Positions 19,365 through 29,004 are shown, counted from the first letter of the stretch. The stretch: 64,000 bases of DNA from Arthrobacter oryzae (GCF_030718995.1 NZ_CP132204.1:1550001-1614000); one strand, 5' to 3'. Notes: generated by a model from the letters alone, not told the origin. A program made the numbers and translations.

Positions 19365-21383
19365 TCAGTTCACGCTGATGGTTCGCTTGAGGAGCTGCTC
19401 GGACAGTCCTTCGGAGGCAAGAAAGTCTCGAAGGGCCGCATCAAGGACAAGGGAAACGTCCGGATCCGCTTCCAGCACATCTTCTGCGACGCGGGCGAGA
19501 TTGCCTCCGTAGCCCTCGTGGAGCGGCCGCAGTTCCTCCACCAGCCCGTTCGTGTTCTGATTGTGGGTGCCCGTCAGCGCCAGGTACCACGTGGCCGCCA
19601 GGAGCGGATCAATCTGCTCGGAATTGATGATGAACATGGCATCCCCCCGACCGGCCGTGTGGGTCTCCGCGGCGCGGAACAGCTGCGTGGCGGCATCAGC
19701 ATTCTTGCTGGTGTGCGACTCGATGGTGGACATCCCCTGCTGATACGGCGTCATCGGATCCATGCCGAGCGGCCTGGTGTCCTGGACGGTGAGCCCGAAG
19801 ACTTGCGTGGACGCCAGGGCTGCCAAAGCAGACATGACCGCCAGCCCCCTGGGGCGGCCATACCTTTGGGACGCAAGCCACCGGCCGACCAGTGCCGTCA
19901 CGGCAATGCACGCAATGACGGGCAGGATGAGCTCCACCGCCAAGGCCAGCTTGAGCGAGTAGTAGTTGACTTTCCCGGCAGTGATGATCTGGTAGGTACC
20001 CAGCGCGATAACAACTGCAAGGCCGAGGACAGGGGTCACCACAAGCCTGGCGGCCGCAGGAAGCTGTCCTTGACCGGCGAGGAATGCCCTGAAGTTACCG
20101 TGCACCAGCAATATGGACGCGGCCAAGGCAACAAGGAACGTGGCGATTTCCACGCCGTGGGTGGAGCTCGGAACCCTACCAATGGCTGTCACGACTGTGC
20201 CGGTCTCGATCCGGGAAATTTGCAGGCCGATCAGGGCCAGGCCGAGTAAGCCGGCCGTCGCCGTCACGCTGTTTGCCAGCCATTCTGCCCTCGTACCCTG
20301 CCACCGTTGCCGCGACCACGGGAAGACGGCAAAGGCGGCCACCGGCACAACCAGGAGCAGCAAGAGCGCCCAGGTGTTGGCAATTCCGACTACCGCGGCA
20401 GCAGAGGTTGCGAAAACCACAGGCTTGCCCAGGGAGTCCGCGAAGGACACCACGATCATCAGGCAAACCAGCAACGCAACACCGACAACAAAGTTCTGGA
20501 ACGCATGGAGCGTGGCTATGGAGGCGGTGCCGAAGGACCACGCCGTGATGGCCAGCACCACAAAAGGCGTACACATCATGGGCCGCTCCCTGATCCAGGG
20601 CAAGGAGGTGAGTGCGGCGGTCACCATCACCGTGGCACCAACGGCAGCGAGGGAACTCAGCCGGCTGTAGGTCACCAATTCAATCCCCAGCAGCCCCGGT
20701 GCATGTCCCACGGCAAGGTCCGCCATGGTTGCGAGAGCGGTGTGGAACCCCTGCGGATACTCCATGAAGGTCCACGGATGGCCGCTCTCCGAGATGCCGG
20801 CCATCGGGACCACCGTGCCGTGGGTTCGGATCATGTTGTACATGCTGAAGTGGGAAGAGTTGTCCCAGCTGGCCAGCAGGAGCCCCAGGGCCTGTGGACC
20901 CGTTGAGACGCGAAAATACGGCACTAACACTGCTGAGGCCAGTGCCGCGGCAACCAGGAGCAGGGTGTCCGCCTTGCCCGCTGACGGCAGGAGCGAGGCT
21001 GCGGCCGCCTTCCGGTCCGGGGACCCGATGATCCACATCGCAAGCCCGGAAATCAGCCCGCCGAGGAGTAGCTGGCCCCACCCCGGGAATTCCGCGGGAA
21101 GGGGCATCCACCACAGCAAGGGAACCGCGCCAAAGTACAGGCATCCCAGGATGACTATCCGCTGCGACAACTGACGTGCGGTTGGCACCGCAAGGGCCAG
21201 CACACCTGTCAGTGCCAGGACCCACCACCCGCTAAGAGGCTGAAGCTGAACCAGCAGCAGGAATCCCGCCATGACGACGAGCCCGAGGCAGATGCCAACG
21301 ACCTTGCGGTTCCATGGCCGGGACGGGCGGCCTTGAGCCACCGCGGCCGGACGGCGTTCGGCTGTCTCTGGGGGGTGGGGCAC
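19365..21383 (-). CDS. Large polytopic membrane protein, possibly GT-C-type glycosyltransferase
   Basis: A 672-residue integral membrane protein with about 13 hydrophobic helices and a C-terminal extracytoplasmic domain of roughly 130 residues. The first large outside loop holds an acidic motif (SWDNSSHFSMYNM), placed like the catalytic Asp loop of GT-C enzymes that use polyprenyl-linked sugars, but no family is assigned with confidence. The start is a GTG with GGAG close upstream; a TAGACT -10 about 95 bases upstream is possible. Cell-envelope glycan or lipid modification is a reasonable guess only. Confidence 0.6.
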   Translation of the reverse strand: MPHPPETAERRPAAVAQGRPSRPWNRKVVGICLGLVVMAGFLLLVQLQPLSGWWVLALTGVLALAVPTARQLSQRIVILGCLYFGAVPLLWWMPLPAEFPGWGQLLLGGLISGLAMWIIGSPDRKAAAASLLPSAGKADTLLLVAAALASAVLVPYFRVSTGPQALGLLLASWDNSSHFSMYNMIRTHGTVVPMAGISESGHPWTFMEYPQGFHTALATMADLAVGHAPGLLGIELVTYSRLSSLAAVGATVMVTAALTSLPWIRERPMMCTPFVVLAITAWSFGTASIATLHAFQNFVVGVALLVCLMIVVSFADSLGKPVVFATSAAAVVGIANTWALLLLLVVPVAAFAVFPWSRQRWQGTRAEWLANSVTATAGLLGLALIGLQISRIETGTVVTAIGRVPSSTHGVEIATFLVALAASILLVHGNFRAFLAGQGQLPAAARLVVTPVLGLAVVIALGTYQIITAGKVNYYSLKLALAVELILPVIACIAVTALVGRWLASQRYGRPRGLAVMSALAALASTQVFGLTVQDTRPLGMDPMTPYQQGMSTIESHTSKNADAATQLFRAAETHTAGRGDAMFIINSEQIDPLLAATWYLALTGTHNQNTNGLVEELRPLHEGYGGNLARVAEDVLEADPDVSLVLDAALRDFLASEGLSEQLLKRTISVN

Positions 21384-21649
21384 ATCGACTCCGTGGGCTT
21401 GGCTGCGAACTTCCGTTGGGGACGCAGTCCCGTTCCCCAGTGATCATGAACCGCTGACGGACGAGCGACCGCCTTTGAGTCTAATCGAGCGGCGGGCGGG
21501 GAGCGCGTTGCGACGAGGCTCACACGGGGAGATTCAGTTGGGGGAATAATAATCGGACCGCAGTCCGTTTAGCATGAGTGAAGGCATCAACCAGCCTCCA
21601 TGACCAATCAGCCGGCGGGTACTCCCGCGGCCAGACACTAGGAGTTCAC

Positions 21650-22216
21650 ATGTCCAAGAGCACCGTACTTACCCTGGTCGGCAGCCTCCGCGCCGAATCC
21701 ACCAACCAGAAGCTCGCCGAGGCCATCCAGCTGAACGCGCCTGAGCAGGTTGACGTTGTTATCCACGAGAGCCTGGGCAACATCCCGTTCTACAACGAGG
21801 ACATCGACGTCGAGGGCCAGGTTCCGGCTGCTGCCGCCGCCCTCCGCGCCGCCGCCAACGACGCCGACGTCCTGCTGCTGGTGACCCCGGAGCACAACGG
21901 AACCGTGCCCGCGTCGCTGAAGAACGCCATCGACTGGCTGTCCCGCCCGTTCGGCGCCGGGGCCCTCAACGGCAAGCCGACCGCCGTCGTGGGTACCGCG
22001 TTCGGCCAGTACGGCGGCGTCTGGGCGCAGGACGAAGCCCGCAAGGCTGTCGGCATCGCCGGCGCCAAGGTCGTCGAGGACGCCAAGCTTGCCGTTCCGG
22101 GCTCCATGGTGCGCTTCGCCGAAGTCCACCCCAAGGATGACGCCGAAGTTGTGGAGCAGATCAAGGGCGTCTTCGCTGCCCTGGCCAACGCGGAAACTGC
22201 AGCCGAAGCAGCCTGA
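21650..22216 (+). CDS. NADPH-dependent FMN reductase family protein
   Basis: A 188-residue flavodoxin-like reductase. The N-terminus LVGSLRAESTNQKLAEA matches the FMN phosphate-binding loop, and TPEHNGTVPASLKNAIDWLSRP is the characteristic central motif. Family members reduce FMN, quinones, chromate or azo compounds with NAD(P)H. AGGAG lies before ATG 21650. It is monocistronic and ends at a strong intrinsic terminator. The Ala/Glu-rich tail is not conserved in the family. Confidence 0.88.
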   Translation: MSKSTVLTLVGSLRAESTNQKLAEAIQLNAPEQVDVVIHESLGNIPFYNEDIDVEGQVPAAAAALRAAANDADVLLLVTPEHNGTVPASLKNAIDWLSRPFGAGALNGKPTAVVGTAFGQYGGVWAQDEARKAVGIAGAKVVEDAKLAVPGSMVRFAEVHPKDDAEVVEQIKGVFAALANAETAAEAA

Positions 22217-22247
22217 TCCAACGCACCACGTCAGATTCACTCCACAT

Positions 22248-22277
22248 AACGCCCCCGGCAGCAGCCGGGGGCGTTTT
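22248..22277 (+). terminator. Intrinsic terminator after FMN reductase
   Basis: AACGCCCCCGGC and GCCGGGGGCGTT form a perfect 12-base stem around a four-base loop (AGCA), ending in TTTT. It begins 31 bases after the stop codon. Confidence 0.9.
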
Positions 22278-22396
22278 GCGTCACCATTCCGTGATGGAGC
22301 TGACGCACAACCGTCACTCGGCGCATATTCCGCGCACAGACGCTCCGCCGTAACGTGGAGACGGGGACGTGCGAGAGCTGGAAGTGCGGTGCGTTC

Positions 22397-23200
22397 ATGA
22401 TGTCCACGCCTGGGATCCGGGCAATTGCGGCAACTGCCGCGTTGATGCTTCCGGTGTGGCTCGGATCGTGCTCGCTGCCTCCCGAAGCTTCACCGGTCAG
22501 TACGGCTGTCCAGCCCGGCGGCATGCCGGTTCCGCAGCCGCTGCCAGCACCATTCCTGGTCACCGCAAGCACCGCTGCCGCACTCGCCGAATCGGCTCCG
22601 GCGACGGCTGCCTCGTCCGAACCGGAGACTGCGGCTTCCGGCCCGACGACTGCCGCCCCCTCCGGCCCGCCCCCCAAACCGAGGGCGGCGGACAGCATCG
22701 CGCCGCAGGCCGGCGCCAACGGCGGAGCCGCCGCCACGATAGACGGTTCCGCCACCGACACACTGCCGGCGGCCGGCGGCCGGGCCGCGCCGGAGGGCCT
22801 GGTGCCCGGCGGGACGCCCGTGTACTTCGTGGCAGTGGACGACGGCGGCAGCACCGGCGTGCGGTTCGGGTGCAATGACAGCCTGGTGGCTGTCTTCCAC
22901 AGCCCCGCCGCGGCGGAGGAACCGCTCCGGACCTCCCTGGCCATCCTGCTGGGAGGCGGAAACCCTCCGGAGGGTCTGTACAACTCGTTGGACAACTCCG
23001 CGCTGAAGTACCTTTCCGCCTACTTCGACGGGACCACCGTGGTGGTCCACCTGACCGGGACCCTCCGCCCGGGCGGCACCTGCGACATTCCCCGGCTGGA
23101 AGCCCAGCTTACGCATACGGCCGTTTCAGCCGTGGGTGCGGCCCGGGCCGAGATCTACATTGACGGGCGGCGGCTCGCAGACATCCTGAGCCTTCGGTAA
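22397..23200 (+). CDS. Secreted lipoprotein with GerMN-like domain
   Basis: A 267-residue protein anchored outside the membrane. The N-terminal signal (IRAIAATAALMLPVWLG) ends in the lipobox LGSC near residue 25, then a long Ala/Pro/Ser-rich linker of about 110 residues, then a GerMN-type domain (VYFVAVDDGG, ... LGGGNPPEGLYNSL, ... LTGTLRPGGTCD). GerMN domains occur in cell-envelope lipoproteins such as LpqB and in spore-germination proteins; this organism is not expected to sporulate. ATG 22397 is preferred because it begins the signal peptide; an in-frame GTG 14 codons upstream adds a non-signal extension. Confidence 0.72.
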   Translation: MMSTPGIRAIAATAALMLPVWLGSCSLPPEASPVSTAVQPGGMPVPQPLPAPFLVTASTAAALAESAPATAASSEPETAASGPTTAAPSGPPPKPRAADSIAPQAGANGGAAATIDGSATDTLPAAGGRAAPEGLVPGGTPVYFVAVDDGGSTGVRFGCNDSLVAVFHSPAAAEEPLRTSLAILLGGGNPPEGLYNSLDNSALKYLSAYFDGTTVVVHLTGTLRPGGTCDIPRLEAQLTHTAVSAVGAARAEIYIDGRRLADILSLR

Positions 23201-23261
23201 GCCCGGGCGAAGGGCCGGGCGACGATCCGAAGGGCGGCCCCCGACCGGGAATCCGGTCAAG

Positions 23262-24107
23262 TCAGCTGCCCCCAAACAGATCGTCCATGGCCTCGTGGCT
23301 GCGGGCACCGGCGAGCTCGGACCAGTTGCCGTCGCCGAGCACGTCTTCGGCCACCCGGGACACCGTGGCATAAGCGGCCTTCGCCGTGTTGCCGCCGATA
23401 CTGATCCGGCGAACGCCGGCGTCGTGAAGTTCCCCCACGGAGGGCGCCCCCAGGCCGGCCAGCGCATTCAAGGGCGCGGCAATCCGCCGTGCCAGGTCGT
23501 GGAGCACGTGCAGGTCCTGCACCCCGGGCACGAATATTCCGTTGGCCCCGGCGGCAAGGTAGGCCTCAGCGCGGCCGAGCGTTTCCGTAAATGCAGTCTC
23601 CGCAAACCGGCCGGACAGATAGGTGTCCGTGCGGGCGTTGATGAACAGGTCAACCCCTTCTTCTTCCGCCGTGCGGCGGACGACGGCGATGCGGCGCGCC
23701 TGCTCGTCAACGTCCGTCAGCGGCTGCTCACCGGAGTCCTCGAAATTCACACCCACCGCCCCGGCGGCAAGCACAGCGCGGACGGTTTCGCGCAATTCGC
23801 CGTCATCGAACCCGCCGCCAACGTGCGCATACCCGGCCTCAATGTCAGCCGTAACCGGCAAGGCCGTGGATGCGGCGATCCGGCGAAGGGCCGCCATGGC
23901 CAGGTCACGCGGCATATGGTTGCCGTCCGGAAAGCCCAGGCTCCACGAGAGGGCGGAACTGGAGGTGGCCAGCGCGGCTGCTCCCGCTTCCTCCACGAGG
24001 CGGGCGGACGCCACGTCCCAGACATTCACCAGGACCAGCGGGACCGCGCCCTCGTGAAGGGCATGGAAGGAGGCGGCCAGGGATCCGAGGTGACTGTTCG
24101 TTGCCAT
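23262..24107 (-). CDS. Isocitrate lyase/PEP mutase family protein
   Basis: A 281-residue TIM-barrel enzyme of the ICL/PEPM superfamily. The motifs are SSSALSWSLGFPDG, the metal-binding VTADIEAGYA, VNFEDSGEQP, and FINARTDTYL. The KKCGH catalytic loop of isocitrate lyase is absent, which points to the branch that cleaves or forms C-C or C-P bonds in small 2-oxo acids (oxaloacetate decarboxylase or carboxyvinyl-carboxyphosphonate mutase type); the true substrate is unknown. The start is ATG 24107. It is divergent from the PLP aminotransferase. Confidence 0.82.
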   Translation of the reverse strand: MATNSHLGSLAASFHALHEGAVPLVLVNVWDVASARLVEEAGAAALATSSSALSWSLGFPDGNHMPRDLAMAALRRIAASTALPVTADIEAGYAHVGGGFDDGELRETVRAVLAAGAVGVNFEDSGEQPLTDVDEQARRIAVVRRTAEEEGVDLFINARTDTYLSGRFAETAFTETLGRAEAYLAAGANGIFVPGVQDLHVLHDLARRIAAPLNALAGLGAPSVGELHDAGVRRISIGGNTAKAAYATVSRVAEDVLGDGNWSELAGARSHEAMDDLFGGS

Positions 24108-24190
24108 GGCTCTATTCCATGCCCTGCGCCGCCGCAGGTAAAGCACTTCAGGCCGGAGCCGCCGGGGTGGGCAAATTAAGTGAACAACCG

Positions 24191-24227
24191 TTGCCTAGTG
24201 GACAACATATGGCTGTATCCTGTGGAT
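24191..24227 (+). promoter_or_regulatory. Leaderless promoter of the aminotransferase gene
   Basis: TTGCCT (24191-24196) and TATCCT (24216-24221) are 19 bases apart, and the GTG start codon lies six bases after the -10, at the expected transcription start. Two direct heptamers, GAACAAC (24182-24188) and GGACAAC (24200-24206), flank the -35 and could be regulator half-sites. The region is shared with the divergent PEP-mutase-family gene. Confidence 0.55.
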
Positions 24228-25520
24228 GTGACCCACGAAACACTTGACGCCGCCGCCGATGTCCTGCCGGCCGAGGCAATTGATGCAATCGAACGCGCGG
24301 CAACGTCCGCACACCGCCACGACGAACTGTTCTCGGAGCGCGCAGCAAACATCAAACAATCCGCGGTCCGCGACGTCTTCGACATCTCCCTGCGCCCGGG
24401 ACTTGTGTCGCTTGCCGGAGGCAGCCCGTACCTGCAGTCGCTGCCGTTGGAACGGCTCGGCCAGACAGCTGCGAAGATCATTGCTGAACAGGGCATGACC
24501 GCCCTCCAGTACGGCAGCGGCCAAGGGACCGAAGAGCTCCGCGCCCAGATCTGCGAGGTTATGGCGGCTGAGGGAATCCTTGACGCTGATCCCCGCAACG
24601 TGGTGGTCACTGCCGGCTCCCAGTCCGCCCAGGACGTGGCCACAAAGGTGTTCTGCGATCCCGGCGACGTGGTGCTGGTGGAGGAACCGACCTACGTGGG
24701 CGCACTGAACACCTTCGAGGCTTACCAGGTGGAGGTGGCCACCGTACCCATGGACGAGCACGGCCTGGTTCCGGACCTCCTGGAAGCCCGGATCGCAGCC
24801 CTCCAGACGGCCGGACGGAACATCAAGTTCCTGTACACCATCCCCAACTTCAACAACCCGTCGGGCATCACCCTCGCAGCGGAACGCCGGCAGGAAATCG
24901 TCGATATATGCCGCAAAGCAAATATTTTGGTCTTGGAGGACAACCCGTACGGGCTGCTGCGCTTCGACGGCAAACCGTGGGCGCCGCTGCGGGCCGCCAA
25001 TCCGGACGACGTCATTTACATGGGCTCATTCTCGAAGATCTTCGCGCCCGGGCTAAGGATCGGCTGGGCGCTGGTGCCGGCCCACCTTCAGCGCCGCTAC
25101 TACCTGGCCTCGGAGGCCGTGACGCTCTGCCCATCGACCCTGAACCAGATGCTGGTCTCCGCCTACCTGCGGGACTACGACTGGAAAGGGCAGATCGAAA
25201 CCTACCGCGGGCTCTACGCCGAGCGCTGCCAGGCGATGTTGGCCGCCTTGGCTGAGTACATGCCGGAGGGACTGAGCTGGACCCGGCCGGAGGGCGGCTT
25301 CTTCGTCTGGGTGACCCTCCCCGAGGGCGTGGACACCTACCCGCTGTTGCGCAAGGCAATCGACGCAGGCGTAGTGTTCATTCCGGGAGCGGCGTTCACG
25401 CCATCGGACGAACCGTCCAACAAGCTGCGCCTGGCGTTCAGTGCCGTTCCTCCGGAGACAATCGCGGAGGGCGTGCGGCGCCTCGCGCCGGTACTGCGGG
25501 ACGCCATAGCGGCGCTGTAG
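24228..25520 (+). CDS. PLP-dependent aminotransferase class I/II
   Basis: A 430-residue fold-type I aminotransferase related to 2-aminoadipate and aromatic or branched-chain transaminases of the LysN/MocR-like branch, without an HTH domain. It shows SLAGGSPYLQSLP near the N-terminus, GSQSAQDVATKVFCDPGD, NFNNPSG, VLEDNPYG, the PLP lysine in YMGSFSKIFAPGLRIGW, and the substrate-carboxylate arginine region NKLRLAFS. Start GTG 24228 is chosen from the -10 spacing; longer in-frame GTG starts lie inside the promoter. The amino-acid substrate is not evident. Confidence 0.85.
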   Translation: MTHETLDAAADVLPAEAIDAIERAATSAHRHDELFSERAANIKQSAVRDVFDISLRPGLVSLAGGSPYLQSLPLERLGQTAAKIIAEQGMTALQYGSGQGTEELRAQICEVMAAEGILDADPRNVVVTAGSQSAQDVATKVFCDPGDVVLVEEPTYVGALNTFEAYQVEVATVPMDEHGLVPDLLEARIAALQTAGRNIKFLYTIPNFNNPSGITLAAERRQEIVDICRKANILVLEDNPYGLLRFDGKPWAPLRAANPDDVIYMGSFSKIFAPGLRIGWALVPAHLQRRYYLASEAVTLCPSTLNQMLVSAYLRDYDWKGQIETYRGLYAERCQAMLAALAEYMPEGLSWTRPEGGFFVWVTLPEGVDTYPLLRKAIDAGVVFIPGAAFTPSDEPSNKLRLAFSAVPPETIAEGVRRLAPVLRDAIAAL

Positions 25521-25586
25521 CCTGAGTCATAACTGCATGCAGCCGGGCACTTTCATGAGGCTGACCGAATCCTGAGGAGCTGGAGC

Positions 25587-26018
25587 ATGACCGGAATTAT
25601 TGTTGTCGGTGTTGACGGCAGCGAGACTGCAATGCGGGCCGCCGAAACGGCGCGGGGACTGGCCGCATCACTGGGGGCCACGCTCCATGTGGTCACGGCC
25701 TTCGACAGCGACCGCACCGAGGTGTTCGGCAGCGGCAGCGACCGCTGGATTGTCTCCGACGCCGGGGACGCTGAGAAGGTGGCCAAGGACGTCGCGGCCC
25801 GGCTGAGCACGGAAGACCTCAAGGTCACCTACTCGGCAGCCCGCGGCAAGCCGGCGGAAGCCCTGATCAAGGAAGCCGAGCGCTTCGACGCCCGCATGAT
25901 CGTGGTGGGGAACCGCCGGATGCGCGGGCTGGGCCGGGTGCTGGGCAGCGTCGCTAACAGCGTGGCGCACAATGCGCCGTGCGACGTCTACATCGCCAAG
26001 ACCGACGACGCCGACTAG
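25587..26018 (+). CDS. Universal stress protein (UspA family)
   Basis: A 143-residue single-domain USP, cytoplasmic, usually nucleotide-binding and induced by stress or slow growth. It starts with IIVVGVDGSETAMRAAETA and ends with the ATP-binding segment VVGNRRMRGLGRVLGSVANSVAH, where the usual G-x2-G of the loop is altered (second Gly replaced by Arg), though the GS before the last helix is kept. ATP binding is therefore uncertain. GGAG precedes the ATG. The stop codon lies inside a tandem 16-bp repeat. Confidence 0.9.
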   Translation: MTGIIVVGVDGSETAMRAAETARGLAASLGATLHVVTAFDSDRTEVFGSGSDRWIVSDAGDAEKVAKDVAARLSTEDLKVTYSAARGKPAEALIKEAERFDARMIVVGNRRMRGLGRVLGSVANSVAHNAPCDVYIAKTDDAD

Positions 26019-26046
26019 GTCGTCCCGGCCCTAGGTCGTCCCGGCC
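26015..26046. repeat. Tandem duplication of 16 bp across a stop codon
   Basis: CTAGGTCGTCCCGGCC occurs twice in direct succession. The first copy contains the TAG stop of the universal stress protein. It looks like a recent slippage duplication; loss of one copy would not change the protein. Confidence 0.9.
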
Positions 26047-26182
26047 CGGGGTTGACCGGCGTCACTCCCCCTGGTGGGCAGTCTCACCCGTTTTTCGCCG
26101 GAATCACGCGGTTTGCGGCGATAAAATTGAAGGGTGCTCGATGGTGCGGACATCCGAGTACCGACGACTTCAGGGGAACAAT

Positions 26183-26521
26183 ATGCTGACGCTTCAGCGC
26201 CGCCAGCTGGTAGGCCACGACATCCTTCTTGCCCGCCACGGCAACCACATCAGCACCATGCGGGTGGACCGGGCCAACGACCGGGTGATCGCGTTCCTCG
26301 ACGACGGATCCACCGACACCGCACCCAACCTGATTGCGCCCGGCCTGAACCTGCCGGAAACCATCCGCAGCGTCATGCGCGATGACTGGAAATTCTTCGC
26401 GGTTGTCACCGCCTGCGTCACCGGCTTTTCCGGCGTGATGATCGCGGCAGCAGTGGGACTGAGCGGAATGACCGCCGATCCCGCCCTCGCCCAGATGCTC
26501 TCAAACTACCCCGCGTACTAG
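26183..26521 (+). CDS. Hypothetical protein with one membrane helix
   Basis: A 112-residue protein of unknown function. The N-terminal two thirds is soluble and rich in charged residues (LTLQRRQLVGHDILLARHGNHIST...), followed by one hydrophobic segment (about residues 73-95) and a short tail. ATG 26183 is preceded by AGGGGA at six bases, and codon use matches its neighbours, so it is probably real. It sits alone between the stress protein and a convergent LysR gene. Confidence 0.6.
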   Translation: MLTLQRRQLVGHDILLARHGNHISTMRVDRANDRVIAFLDDGSTDTAPNLIAPGLNLPETIRSVMRDDWKFFAVVTACVTGFSGVMIAAAVGLSGMTADPALAQMLSNYPAY

Positions 26522-26552
26522 GCGGGCCTACCGGACCCATGGGCGCTGCCGC

Positions 26553-27458
26553 CTACTCGACCCCTGGCACGTCGGGCACGGGAAACGCAGGCAGCGAATC
26601 GAAAAGTGCCAGGAAACTTTCCAGGAGCGGCGATTCGCTGGTGCGGTTCCACGCCACTGCAAGGTCCACCGGAGGCGGGTTCCGCAGCGCGCGGAACACC
26701 ACACCCTGGAACGAAAACATCCGTGAGGTCATAGGCACAAGCGCTATCCCCATGCCTGCGGCCACGAGGGACAACAACGTGGACGTTTCCTTGGCTTCCT
26801 GAACCAGCCGCGGCTGGAACCCCGCCTGCCGGCATGCATCGATGACGATGCCGCTCACCGCCGATGACGCGGGATAACCAATGAAATCGTGCGACGACAA
26901 GTCCGCAAGCTCCAGCGGTCCCTGTCCGGCCAACAGCGAATCGGCCGGGAGCGCGGCCACCAGCTGGTCCTGCTCCAGCAGCTTCAAGGCAATGTCACCG
27001 GAGCGGACCGGGGGCCGAAGAACGGCGACGTCAAGCCGGCCCTCCTCGAGTGCCGCCTCCATTTGCGGGGTGAGCATTTCGCCCTGGACAGTAATCCGCA
27101 GGCCGGGAAGAGTGCGCCGTGCTGCCTGCACCACTGCCGGCATCAGCCGGTACGTAGCTGTTCCGGTGAATCCCACCCTGAGTACGCCCGTAGCGCCGGC
27201 ACCGACCTGCTTCACGTCCGATTCCAACACCTCGAGTTCCTGCAGCAGCTGCCGGCCCCGGTCCAGGAGCAGCTGTCCGGCAGGCGTCAGGTCCACTTTC
27301 CGTGTGGTCCTGACCAGCAGCTGTGTTCCCAGCTGCTCCTCGAGTTGGCGGATCTGTTGCGACAGCGGGGGCTGGGCCATGTGCAGCCGGACCGCGGCAC
27401 GGCCGAAATGCCGCTCTTCAGCCACCGCAATGAAGTACTTGAGGTGTCGCGTCTCCAT
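26553..27458 (-). CDS. LysR-family transcriptional regulator
   Basis: A 301-residue regulator of the BenM/CatM-like branch: an N-terminal winged helix (METRHLKYFIAVAEERHFGRAAVRLHMAQ... PPLSQQIRQLE) and a C-terminal effector-binding domain. Family members sense small organic acids. It lies 27 bases after the E2 gene on the same strand, so it may be co-transcribed with the 2-oxoacid dehydrogenase genes; most LysR genes are instead divergent from their target. GAGAGG lies upstream of the ATG. Confidence 0.85.
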   Translation of the reverse strand: METRHLKYFIAVAEERHFGRAAVRLHMAQPPLSQQIRQLEEQLGTQLLVRTTRKVDLTPAGQLLLDRGRQLLQELEVLESDVKQVGAGATGVLRVGFTGTATYRLMPAVVQAARRTLPGLRITVQGEMLTPQMEAALEEGRLDVAVLRPPVRSGDIALKLLEQDQLVAALPADSLLAGQGPLELADLSSHDFIGYPASSAVSGIVIDACRQAGFQPRLVQEAKETSTLLSLVAAGMGIALVPMTSRMFSFQGVVFRALRNPPPVDLAVAWNRTSESPLLESFLALFDSLPAFPVPDVPGVE

Positions 27459-27485
27459 CGGTGTGCCTCTCGACTGGAAGAAGTT

Positions 27486-28979
27486 CTAATCCAGCAGGAG
27501 GGCTGGCTCCTCAAGGATCGCCGCAACATCCGCCATGAAGCGGGCCGACAGGTCTCCGTCCACCACCCGGTGGTCGAACGACCCGCCGAGGGTGGTGATC
27601 CAGCGCGGAATGACTTCTCCGTCCAGCACCCACGGCTTCTGCTTGATGGTGCCGAAAGCTACGATCGCCACCTCGCCGGGATTGATGATCGGTGTGCCGG
27701 TGTCGATGCCCAGGGCACCGATGTTGGTGACAGTCAGCGTGCCACCCTGCATTTGGGCGGGCTGGGTCTTTCCGGCGCGGGCCGTGACCGCCAGGTCATT
27801 GAGCGCCAGGGCCAGTTCCTTGAGCGAGAGGTCCTGGGCGTTCTTGATGTTGGGCACCATCAGGCCGCGCGGGGTTGCCGCCGCGATGCCGAGGTTCATG
27901 AAGTGCTTGACGTGGATCTCGGCCGAATCGCTGCCGTCCGGACTGTCCACCCACGTGGCGTTGACGCTGGGGTTGCGCGCGGCCGCCCAGATCACGGCCT
28001 TGGCCAGGATCAGGAGAGGCGAGACCCTGATGCCCTCGAAGTCGCGCGAGGCCTTGAGGCGCTTGACGAACTCCATGGTGCGGCTGGCGTCGACATCCAC
28101 GAAGATGCTGACGTGCGGTGCCGCGAACGCGGACTCCACCATGGCTTTGGCGGTGGCCTTACGGACTCCCTTGACGGGAATCCGCTCGATGCGCTGATCC
28201 TGCGGCCGGCCGGACTTGCCCCAGAAGGTGTCCGCCTTGTCCACCTCGGCGTCGCGCTGGGCCTGGTAGCTGACCAGGTCCTCGCGGGTAACTTCGCCGC
28301 GCGCACCGGTGGGCACCACGTCGGCGAGGTCGATCCCGAGGTCCCGGGCGATCTTCCTTACCGGAGGCTTGGCCAGGACCCGGTTCACCAGGCCGCTGAT
28401 GGTGCCGCCGAGGGTGGGCCGCCCCGGGGCTTCCCCGGGAGCCGGGGCTTCCGTGGCGGACTGTGCGCCGGCGTTGATCCAGATACCCTGCGTCTCGACA
28501 GGCTCGACTGCCGGAGCCGGCGCGAACGCTGGAACTGGCTGGACCACTGCTGTGGACGCTGCAGCCGGGGACGGCGTGGACTTCCGCGGGCGGCGCTTGA
28601 CGGCGTCGGCCTTGGGACCCGACCCCACCAGGGGTGCCGCTGCCGTGCCCGGAGCCGGCTGTGCCGGCGCCGGACGCGGTGCGGCTGCTGCCGGGGCCGG
28701 CGGAACGGGCGCATCCGCGGGCGTGGGATCCCCGGCCACCGTGTCACTCACGCTGATGATCGGGGTGCCGACGTCGACCGTCACTCCCGTTGGCACGAGC
28801 AGCTCGGTGACCGTGCCCGCAAAAGGGGACGGCAGTTCCACAAGGGACTTCGCGGTTTCGATTTCGCAGAGGATGTCGTTGACCGCGACGCTGTCGCCGG
28901 GCTTGACGTTCCACGAAACGATCTCGGCCTCGGTGAGTCCTTCGCCCACATCGGGGAGGTTGAACTTGTTTACAGTCAT
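27486..28979 (-). CDS. Branched-chain 2-oxoacid dehydrogenase E2, dihydrolipoyl acyltransferase
   Basis: A 497-residue core subunit that moves the acyl group from E1 to CoA. It holds one N-terminal lipoyl domain with the lipoylated lysine in [13 protein letters not shown] (about residue 43), a long Ala/Pro linker, a peripheral subunit-binding domain ([17 protein letters not shown]), and the C-terminal catalytic domain with FDHRVVDG. The start ATG 28979 has GAGGA at six bases. It follows E1beta by 25 bases. No E3 (lipoamide dehydrogenase) gene is in the window, so the complex must borrow one. Confidence 0.93.
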   Translation of the reverse strand: MTVNKFNLPDVGEGLTEAEIVSWNVKPGDSVAVNDILCEIETAKSLVELPSPFAGTVTELLVPTGVTVDVGTPIISVSDTVAGDPTPADAPVPPAPAAAAPRPAPAQPAPGTAAAPLVGSGPKADAVKRRPRKSTPSPAAASTAVVQPVPAFAPAPAVEPVETQGIWINAGAQSATEAPAPGEAPGRPTLGGTISGLVNRVLAKPPVRKIARDLGIDLADVVPTGARGEVTREDLVSYQAQRDAEVDKADTFWGKSGRPQDQRIERIPVKGVRKATAKAMVESAFAAPHVSIFVDVDASRTMEFVKRLKASRDFEGIRVSPLLILAKAVIWAAARNPSVNATWVDSPDGSDSAEIHVKHFMNLGIAAATPRGLMVPNIKNAQDLSLKELALALNDLAVTARAGKTQPAQMQGGTLTVTNIGALGIDTGTPIINPGEVAIVAFGTIKQKPWVLDGEVIPRWITTLGGSFDHRVVDGDLSARFMADVAAILEEPALLLD

Positions 28980-29004
28980 GGGGTCCTCGGTTTGGAAGGC
29001 GTCG

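Noticed and set aside
21554-21567. CGGAC-CGCA-GTCCG palindrome before the FMN reductase gene
   Set aside because: It is short, GC-rich, and has no clear relation to a promoter; chance is likely in this composition.
23243-23258. GACCGG/CCGGTC hairpin as terminator between convergent genes
   Set aside because: It is only a six-base stem without a T-run, close to the stop codon; too weak to call.
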